NCBI GenBank assembly: GCA_022566355.1
Contig: JADFJB010000123.1
Coordinates: 1 to 13,170, forward strand
Direction of reading: 5' to 3'
From: a candidate division KSB1 bacterium
GTDB taxonomy: Bacteria; Zhuqueibacterota; JdFR-76; DREG01
DNA length: 13,170 bases
The number at the start of each line of letters is the position of its first letter. The first letter of the stretch is position 1. The notes below the pieces were generated by a model, which worked only from the letters and a program-made list of their open reading frames with translations, had not been told where the DNA came from and searched no databases. Below, in pieces: positions 6,396 to 11,814 of the stretch. The translations under genes were made by a program, and so were the position numbers.

Positions 6396-6433
6396 AGTCA
6401 TCACAAAATCTCTATATTTACGCTTTGTAATTT

Positions 6434-6452
6434 TTAACAATTTGTTAACAAT
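6434..6452. promoter_or_regulatory. Operator-like dyad TTAACAA-T-TTGTTAA in the secD leader
   Basis: TTAACAA (6434-6440) and TTGTTAA (6442-6448) form a perfect seven-base dyad around one T. The right half overlaps a second TTAACAAT at 6445-6452, spaced 11 bases from the first (6434-6441), about one helical turn. This density of GTTAAC-type half sites about 100 bases before secD fits a repressor/activator site or a promoter-proximal element. No regulator can be named, and A+T-rich chance is possible. Confidence 0.35.
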
Positions 6453-6495
6453 CAACCAGTTAATAAAAACGTATAAAGAAGTTGAAACAATCTGG

Positions 6496-6561
6496 ATGAG
6501 TAAAAAAGTTTGTCCTGTAGAAGTCGTGAAGGCCAATATGGAGGATTTGAATGCAGCGTAA
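6496..6561 (+). CDS. Possible 21-aa leader peptide overlapping the secD start
   Basis: ATG 6496 opens a 21-codon frame, MSKKVCPVEVVKANMEDLNAA, that stops with TAA at 6559-6561, eleven bases inside secD. The secD Shine-Dalgarno (GGAGG at 6540-6544) and its ATG (6551) lie within this frame, so translating ribosomes would pass over the secD initiation region. That arrangement suits translational coupling or leader control. Secretion genes elsewhere are controlled by arrest peptides (SecM before secA, VemP before secDF2, MifM before yidC2), although those are much longer. A purine-rich AAAGAAG lies 14 bases upstream, which is far for a ribosome binding site. The frame stays open back to 6394 with a TTG at 6442, so a longer version is conceivable. 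No homolog is recognised. Confidence 0.3.
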   Translation: MSKKVCPVEVVKANMEDLNAA

Positions 6562-8479
6562 AAATCTTGTCAAGACTATTATAATTTTTGCATTATTGAT
6601 TTGGTCAGTATGGAATTTGTACCCAACCTATAAGATGCAAACGCTGACTGCGGAAGAAATTGAGCAGCTAAAGCTGGAGGGGAAGTATAACGATCTGGAA
6701 GCAAGAGCCATCAAAAGAGGGCTGGACTTACAGGGAGGCATTTACCTGCTTCTTGAAGTTGATTTTGCAAAACTTATTGAAAATTTAGCCGTCAGGAAAG
6801 ACGAGCAATTCGAACAAATCCTCCAGGTTTGCAAGGAAGAGATACGTAAAGATCTGACCCTTGATTTTTTTCAAGTTCTTAAAGATGAATTTGCCGATCG
6901 AAACATACCACTTAACCGATATTTTTTTACTCGCCTGGATGATGACGCTAAAATAATTACGGATCTAAATATAGAAGCCGACGATGCAATTGATAGAACT
7001 CTACAGATTTTGCGCAACCGTATTGACCAGTTTGGAGTTTCTGAGCCCAATTTTCAGAAGCGGGGAGACCGGAGAATTATAGTTGAGCTTCCGGGAATTC
7101 AGGAAATTGAACGAGCAAAACAATTGATCGGTAAAACCGCCCAGCTTGAATTTACGATGTTGCTTGACAGCGATATAGCAACTAATGTATTACGAGAAAT
7201 TGATAATACGGTTAAGAAGAATAGATCCGATTCTACTTCTAATACTTCTATTACTTCTACACCGGACTCAACCGATCTGGCATCTACTGACCAGGATTCG
7301 GCAAGCAGCAGAGTGATTCGGGCGGAAGATTTATTCGGAACAGTCAATATTCAAAGCGATTTGGCAACTGCTGCCAACGATACCAGCACTCTAAATGTCA
7401 ATGAAGAATTCTTTGGTAAAAATCCCTTTTTAGCATTGCTCCGGGATTTGCGTGGCCAGGGTGGTGAGGTTGCAGTACCGGAAGCAAATCGCTTTGCGGT
7501 AGAAAAAATTCTATCCCTACCGGAAGTTCAAAAAGTAATCCCAGCCGATGCGAAATTTCTCTGGTCCGATAAGCCGATTAAATACCAGGAAGATAGTTTT
7601 TGGCAATTATATTTAGTGAAGAAAGAACCGGGTCTTACCGGAAAATACCTCACGGATGCCAACGTACAAATTGGCGGAGGTCAAAGTTTCCAGAATGCCG
7701 GGCAGGCTGTAGTTCAATTCGAAATGAATTCCGAAGGTGCACGTATTTTTGCCAGGCTGACTGGTGCAAATATCAATAAAAGAATGGCTATTGTTTTAGA
7801 TGATAATGTTTATTCAGCGCCGGTCATACGATCGAAAATACGGGGAAGCGGTGTTATTGAAGGCATTGATGAGATGAAAGAAGCACAAGAAATTGCCATC
7901 GTATTACGTGCCGGTGCTCTTCCTGCTCCCGTACAAATTATAGAAGAACGAACAGTAACCGCTTCCTTGGGTGAAGATTCAATTCGAAAAGGCACGACAT
8001 CGGCAATCGTAGGATTCGTTTTAGTTGTCATATTCATGTTGATTTATTACAAATTAAGCGGTATTGTAGCAAATATAGCATTGTTAATGAATCTGGTTGT
8101 GATTTTTGCTATTCTTGCCTATTTCCATGCCACATTAACCCTGCCCGGTGTAGCGGGGATCATCCTGACGATTGGTATGGCTGTTGATTCAAATGTACTC
8201 ATCTTCGAAAGAGTGCGTGAAGAATTAAGATCCGGGAAAACTGTGCGTGCAGCGATTGATACCGGTTACGCCAAAGCCCTATCGGCAATTCTGGATGCGA
8301 ATGTTACTACCCTGATTTCAGCTGCAGTCCTTTACCAGTTTGGAACAGGACCCATCCGGGGGTTTGCCCTTACACTTTCAATCGGAATATTAGTCAGTTT
8401 ATTTACTTCTCTAATCGTAACACGGGTTATATTCGATTTTCTTACTTCAAAGTTTAGTTTTAAAACGTTAAGCATTTAA
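6551..8479 (+). CDS. secD: Protein translocase subunit SecD
   Basis: SecD works with SecF in the inner membrane and uses the proton gradient to pull exported proteins out of SecYEG on the periplasmic side. This 642-aa copy has an N-terminal membrane helix (about 7-23), the conserved GLDLQGG (57-63) that opens the first periplasmic domain, and RIDQFGVSEPNFQK. Then come the P1 head with LTDANVQIGG...QAVVQFEMNSEGARIF (about 367-401) and VIRSKIRGSGVIEG. Five membrane helices follow from about 482. IGMAVDSNVLIFERVREE (541-558) holds the aspartate (D546) equivalent to the proton-path Asp of the E. coli protein. A Ser/Thr/Asp-rich segment (about 222-256) is inserted in the periplasmic region. GGAGG at 6540-6544 stands six bases before the ATG. 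It heads the secD-secF-STAS-purA operon. YajC, often just upstream, is missing here. Confidence 0.97.
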   Translation: MQRKNLVKTIIIFALLIWSVWNLYPTYKMQTLTAEEIEQLKLEGKYNDLEARAIKRGLDLQGGIYLLLEVDFAKLIENLAVRKDEQFEQILQVCKEEIRKDLTLDFFQVLKDEFADRNIPLNRYFFTRLDDDAKIITDLNIEADDAIDRTLQILRNRIDQFGVSEPNFQKRGDRRIIVELPGIQEIERAKQLIGKTAQLEFTMLLDSDIATNVLREIDNTVKKNRSDSTSNTSITSTPDSTDLASTDQDSASSRVIRAEDLFGTVNIQSDLATAANDTSTLNVNEEFFGKNPFLALLRDLRGQGGEVAVPEANRFAVEKILSLPEVQKVIPADAKFLWSDKPIKYQEDSFWQLYLVKKEPGLTGKYLTDANVQIGGGQSFQNAGQAVVQFEMNSEGARIFARLTGANINKRMAIVLDDNVYSAPVIRSKIRGSGVIEGIDEMKEAQEIAIVLRAGALPAPVQIIEERTVTASLGEDSIRKGTTSAIVGFVLVVIFMLIYYKLSGIVANIALLMNLVVIFAILAYFHATLTLPGVAGIILTIGMAVDSNVLIFERVREELRSGKTVRAAIDTGYAKALSAILDANVTTLISAAVLYQFGTGPIRGFALTLSIGILVSLFTSLIVTRVIFDFLTSKFSFKTLSI

Positions 8480-8500
8480 CCAAAGGAGTACGAGACCTCG

Positions 8501-9442
8501 ATGCAGCTTTTTACTAATACGAACCTGAATTTCATCGGAAACCGAAAAATCGGTTATATCATTTCTTCTGCTTTAATCATACTCGGACTGGGTAGTTTAC
8601 TTTTTCGCGGCGGTCCAAATTATGGTGTTGATTTTATTGGTGGTATTTCAATTCGTGTCCAATTTGAAGAAATAGTAGATGTAGATGCTGTTAGGAGTTC
8701 AATTGCTGAGATTGGATATGGAAATGCGGAAATAAAAAAATCGTCCATGCAAAATTCAAAAGGCGAAAATGTTGAAGAATTCATTATCCGGGTTCTAAGC
8801 TCTGCCGAAGGGAATTCAGGCGAAGAGATACTAACCCACCTAAAGCAGCAATTTGGTGAAGAAAATGTAAATAGAAGAAGCATTGATACAGTAGGACCAA
8901 AAATTGGAGGCGAATTACGTAGAGGAGCAATTTATTCAATTTTGTTGTCGATGCTTTTCATCTTGATTTATGTAAGTTGGCGGTTCGAATTAAGATTTGC
9001 TGTTGGTGCTATTATCCCATTGTTTCATGATGTATTCATTACACTTGGCGTTTTTGTATTACTGGATTATGAAATAACACTTCCGGTTGTCGCTGCATTT
9101 CTCACAATCGTAGGGTACTCCTTGAATGATACGATCGTGGTTTTTGATCGCATTCGCGAGAACTTGAAAGTGTTAAGGCGAGAGCTTTATGTGAATATTG
9201 TCAATCGCAGTATTAACGAGACTTTAAGCAGAACCATTGTGACTTCTCTTACAACATTTATCGTTGTATTTGTCCTTTTCATCTATGGTGGTGATGTAAT
9301 TCATAATTTTGCATTCGCGTTGCTGATAGGGATTATTATTGGAACCTATTCATCCATATTTGTTGCAAGCCCAATTCTAGTGGAATGGGAAGAACGAAAA
9401 ACAAAACGCGCCGGCACACCCATTACAAGAATAAAGCGCTAA
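8501..9442 (+). CDS. secF: Protein translocase subunit SecF
   Basis: This is the partner of SecD in the proton-driven secretion motor, and at 313 aa it has normal family length. An N-terminal helix (about 17-35) leads to the conserved GVDFIGG (42-48). A small periplasmic domain with NRRSIDTVGPKIGGELRRGA (124-143) is followed by five membrane helices. The family hallmark GYSLNDTIVVFDRIREN (205-221), the H-D pair in PLFHDV (173-178) and the late RTIVTSLTTF (244-253) are all in place. The protein ends in a short basic tail. The gene begins 21 bases after the secD stop. AAGGAG at 8483-8488 is strong but 12 bases from the ATG, a rather wide spacing. There is no better in-frame start nearby. Confidence 0.97.
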   Translation: MQLFTNTNLNFIGNRKIGYIISSALIILGLGSLLFRGGPNYGVDFIGGISIRVQFEEIVDVDAVRSSIAEIGYGNAEIKKSSMQNSKGENVEEFIIRVLSSAEGNSGEEILTHLKQQFGEENVNRRSIDTVGPKIGGELRRGAIYSILLSMLFILIYVSWRFELRFAVGAIIPLFHDVFITLGVFVLLDYEITLPVVAAFLTIVGYSLNDTIVVFDRIRENLKVLRRELYVNIVNRSINETLSRTIVTSLTTFIVVFVLFIYGGDVIHNFAFALLIGIIIGTYSSIFVASPILVEWEERKTKRAGTPITRIKR

Positions 9443-9458
9443 TTATTCGGAGAGTGGT

Positions 9459-9797
9459 ATGAATATCACTAAAGATTTTGATGGTCAAGCGGTAATCATT
9501 AAAATTGGTGGAAATATTCTTTCCGGGGTAGATGCAAACCAGGTTCATCAAATGATTCATGAAGAACTCGAATTAGGTCATGAAAAATTTATATTGGATA
9601 TGTCTGGTGTATCATTGATTAACAGTTCAGGAGTAGGGATTTTAATCGGATCTCTTACTGCGGCTCGCAGCCAAGGTGGGGATTTACACCTTGCAGCTCC
9701 GTCTGAAAAAGTGTCCGACGTACTTCGTATGATGAAATTAGATCAAGTCTTCCAAATGTTTGATTCCATCGAATCGGCCAAACAAAGCTTCTTCTAA
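9459..9797 (+). CDS. STAS-domain protein (anti-sigma factor antagonist family)
   Basis: This 112-aa single-domain protein has the SpoIIAA/RsbV-like STAS fold. Visible marks are the early strand AVIIKIGGNI, the core strand KFILDMSGVSLINSSGVGIL (43-62), and the C-terminal DVLRMMKLDQVFQMFDS. In family members the serine after Asp/Asn in (D/N)-S-S-G is phosphorylated by an RsbW-type kinase; the equivalent here is S56 (N55-S56-S57-G58). The unphosphorylated protein would bind the kinase and free its sigma factor or another target. No kinase, phosphatase or sigma gene is in the window, so the target is unknown. The gene begins 16 bases after secF with GGAG about eight bases upstream of ATG, and ends 21 bases before purA, so it is co-transcribed with them. 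Confidence 0.9.
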   Translation: MNITKDFDGQAVIIKIGGNILSGVDANQVHQMIHEELELGHEKFILDMSGVSLINSSGVGILIGSLTAARSQGGDLHLAAPSEKVSDVLRMMKLDQVFQMFDSIESAKQSFF

Positions 9798-9818
9798 TCA
9801 TATTTTAAATAGAACTTC

Positions 9819-11084
9819 ATGTCGATTAATATTGTTGTTGGCGGCCAGTGGGGGGACGAAGGTAAAGGAAAAATTGTGGACTTACTCAGCGCCGATTGTG
9901 ACGTCGTTGCAAGATATCAAGGTGGCGCGAACGCCGGACACACTGTAATAGTGAATGGCGAACAATTTATTTTACACCTGCTTCCATCAGGTATCCTGCA
10001 TCCAAATGTTACTTGTTATATTGGCAACGGTGTTGTTGTCGATCCGGCAAACCTTCTTCAAGAGATTGAGTTTGTTGAATCTAAAAATATTTCAGTTAAG
10101 GATCGCCTTTTTGTCAGCGGGTATGCACATGTGATTTTCCCATATCACATGGTTTTAGATCAAAATAAAGAAAGTGATCCAAGCCGTTTTATTGGGACTA
10201 CAGGCAGAGGTATAGGACCTGCATACACAGATAAGGTAGATCGAATCGGGATTCGTATGCTGGATCTTTTGCATCCCGATTGTCTGCGTCATAAAATCTC
10301 GTTGAATTTGCAAGCCAAGACCGAGCATTTGGATGAAGATTCTCAAAAATTGGAATCCATTTTGGAGGAATTCATTCAATACGGCAGACAATTAAAAGAA
10401 TATATTGCAGATACATCTGTCTTAATTCATCAAGATATTTTAAATAATCGTGTAATCCTTTTGGAAGGCGCCCAAGGAACATTGTTAGATGTTGATTTTG
10501 GCACGTACCCTTATGTTACTTCTTCCAATCCAATTGCTGGCAGTGCTTGTGTAGGTATTGGAATCGGCCCAACTCAAATCGACAAAGTGACCGGCGTTAT
10601 GAAAGCCTATTCCACCAGGGTAGGTGAGGGGCCTTTCCCGACTGAATTTGATGATCAGTTTAGTGAACGGATTAGGGAAATGGGGCAGGAATTTGGCGCG
10701 ACAACCGGGCGACCTCGGCGATGTGGCTGGTTCGATGGAGTTCTTGCCAGGTTTTCTGCCAGAATAAATGGGTTGAGTGAATTGGCGATTACCAAACTGG
10801 ATGTACTCGATTCGCTGGACTCTTTAAAAATCTGTACATCATATCATTTGAATGGCAAAGAAATCGACGGACATTTTACTGATATGACTGTCATGCAAGA
10901 ATGCGAGCCGATATACGAAACTGTTCCCGGCTGGCAAAAAGATACCTCAACAATCCGAAATTATGATGAACTCCCCCAAAATGCGAAAAAATATATTGGC
11001 AGGATTTCCGAACTTTCAGGCGTGCCTGTAAAGTTGATATCTGTGGGGAGTGAACGAAGCCAAACAATATTAATGAATGGCTAA
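9819..11084 (+). CDS. purA: Adenylosuccinate synthetase
   Basis: The enzyme joins IMP and aspartate with GTP to make adenylosuccinate, the first committed step from IMP to AMP. This 421-aa protein is complete. It begins with VVGGQWGDEGKGKIVDLLS (6-24): the GTP-binding P-loop with catalytic D13. ARYQGGANAGHT (31-42) follows, with the catalytic His at 41. Further marks are TTGRGIGPAYTDK, EGAQGTLLDVDFGTYPYVTS, STRVGEGPFPTE, TTGRPRRCGWFD and, near the C-terminus, SVGSERSQTI. It is cytoplasmic. It is the last gene of the secD-secF-STAS unit, 21 bases after the STAS gene, with almost no Shine-Dalgarno (only AGAAC before the ATG), so its translation may depend on coupling. The stop is followed by about 130 non-coding bases to a tRNA gene. 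Confidence 0.97.
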   Translation: MSINIVVGGQWGDEGKGKIVDLLSADCDVVARYQGGANAGHTVIVNGEQFILHLLPSGILHPNVTCYIGNGVVVDPANLLQEIEFVESKNISVKDRLFVSGYAHVIFPYHMVLDQNKESDPSRFIGTTGRGIGPAYTDKVDRIGIRMLDLLHPDCLRHKISLNLQAKTEHLDEDSQKLESILEEFIQYGRQLKEYIADTSVLIHQDILNNRVILLEGAQGTLLDVDFGTYPYVTSSNPIAGSACVGIGIGPTQIDKVTGVMKAYSTRVGEGPFPTEFDDQFSERIREMGQEFGATTGRPRRCGWFDGVLARFSARINGLSELAITKLDVLDSLDSLKICTSYHLNGKEIDGHFTDMTVMQECEPIYETVPGWQKDTSTIRNYDELPQNAKKYIGRISELSGVPVKLISVGSERSQTILMNG

Positions 11085-11146
11085 TGGTGATTCGTTGACG
11101 GTTGAGTAATTATTGTACTATTTATTTGTCCAGGGTACTAAAAGTT

Positions 11147-11164
11147 TTTTTCAAGCTTGAAAAG
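11147..11164. repeat. Perfect 18-bp palindrome between purA and tRNA-Lys
   Basis: TTTTTCAAG (11147-11155) is followed directly by CTTGAAAAA (11156-11164), a perfect dyad. As RNA it can fold as a seven-pair A/U-rich stem with an AGCU loop. It has no T-run after it, so it is not a good terminator for purA. It could be a protein-binding dyad ahead of the tRNA promoter. Confidence 0.45.
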
Positions 11165-11214
11165 CAGGATTTTTGAATATATATTCATACTTCATTTTTG
11201 GAATACATTTGGTT

Positions 11215-11287
11215 GGGCCTGTAGCTCAGTTGGTAGAGCAGCGGCCTTTTAAGCCGTTTGTCGCAGGTTCGATTCCTGCCAGGCTCA
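11215..11287 (+). tRNA. tRNA-Lys (anticodon TTT)
   Basis: This 73-base cloverleaf is complete. Acceptor GGGCCTG pairs with CAGGCTC (one G-U pair), followed by discriminator A. The D stem is GCTC/GAGC with the usual AGTTGGTAGA loop. The anticodon stem GCGGC/GCCGT closes the loop CTTTTAA, giving anticodon TTT (11248-11250), which reads AAA and AAG lysine codons. The variable loop is TTGTC, and the T arm GCAGG-TTCGATT-CCTGC carries the standard TTCGA. CCA is not encoded (CAA follows the discriminator), so a CCA-adding enzyme is required. It lies downstream of purA and before a strong terminator. Confidence 0.97.
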
Positions 11288-11404
11288 CAAGTTAAATCTC
11301 AACTAAATTAATAACTTACACTCCCTTTTTTGTAATCGTCGATTTATACCAATTTTGCTGTATTCTTACCAATTGTGTCCAATTATAATCACTATATAGA
11401 CACC
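11288..11404 (+). other. tRNA-Lys 3' trailer with phased CCAATT motifs
   Basis: No gene is seen. CCAATT occurs three times in one orientation at 11349-11354, 11369-11374 and 11379-11384, spaced 20 and 10 bases, that is, on one face of the helix. The first two share the longer TACCAATT. TATAAT at 11384-11389 looks like a -10 box, but I find no good -35 at 16-18 bases. The segment is long for a tRNA trailer, leaving room for a small RNA that ends at the terminator beyond. Confidence 0.35.
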
Positions 11405-11437
11405 AAGAGGTGAGAATTTCGATGTTCTCACCTTTTT
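11405..11437 (+). terminator. Strong rho-independent terminator
   Basis: AGGTGAGAA (11408-11416) pairs perfectly with TTCTCACCT (11425-11433) around an eight-base loop, and CCTTTTTTT supplies the U-tract. The upstream A residues extend the stem into the T-run. On the minus strand no T-run follows, so it acts on plus-strand transcripts: tRNA-Lys and any readthrough from the secDF-purA operon. Confidence 0.9.
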
Positions 11438-11814
11438 TTATTTTCCATTAGTATAATTATATCTGTTCGCACTCGATCCAGTGAAAAATTATCTATCCAC
11501 CCAAATATCCAAACAAAAGTCAAGAAAATCATTGATTTTGGACTTTTCAATATGTAATATCAATTTATCATTATACCGGAAATGTCTCCTGACTAAAATC
11601 AATAACTATCTTGTGATAACCATATTCCTTGTGAGCCAAGGTAAAACATTATAATTTAGTATGATATATGGAAAACTATAGAATAACTTGTTGTAGCTAC
11701 AAAAATAGGAGAAATCCAATCCATTTAATGACTAATGAAGCTCCAACTAGACTAAAATCAATAGAGCAATAAAAAAGCAAATAGAATTCACCTATACTTA
11801 ATAACAAACTTGAT
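11438..11814. other. Upstream region of the hybrid histidine kinase gene
   Basis: This is A+T-rich and without a credible gene. It contains the repeated 14-mer described separately and a perfect 12-bp palindrome TTGTAGCTACAA (11691-11702). A 14-codon ORF at 11728-11772 has its AGGAG too far upstream (about 16 bases) to be convincing. No clear sigma-70 promoter could be fixed. The ATG at 11815 lacks a Shine-Dalgarno. Confidence 0.5.
11591..11763. repeat. Repeated 14-mer GACTAAAATCAATA (two direct copies)
   Basis: Exact copies lie at 11591-11604 and 11750-11763. A degenerate inverted copy, CATTGATTTTGGAC (11530-11543), matches the reverse complement at 11 of 14 positions. All three are in the space before the hybrid kinase gene, the last about 50 bases from its ATG. 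They could be binding sites for a response regulator or other factor. Confidence 0.45.

Noticed and set aside
11728-11772. 14-codon ORF MTNEAPTRLKSIEQ before the kinase
   Set aside because: The AGGAG is about 16 bases away, the peptide has no recognisable trait, and such short frames are expected by chance.
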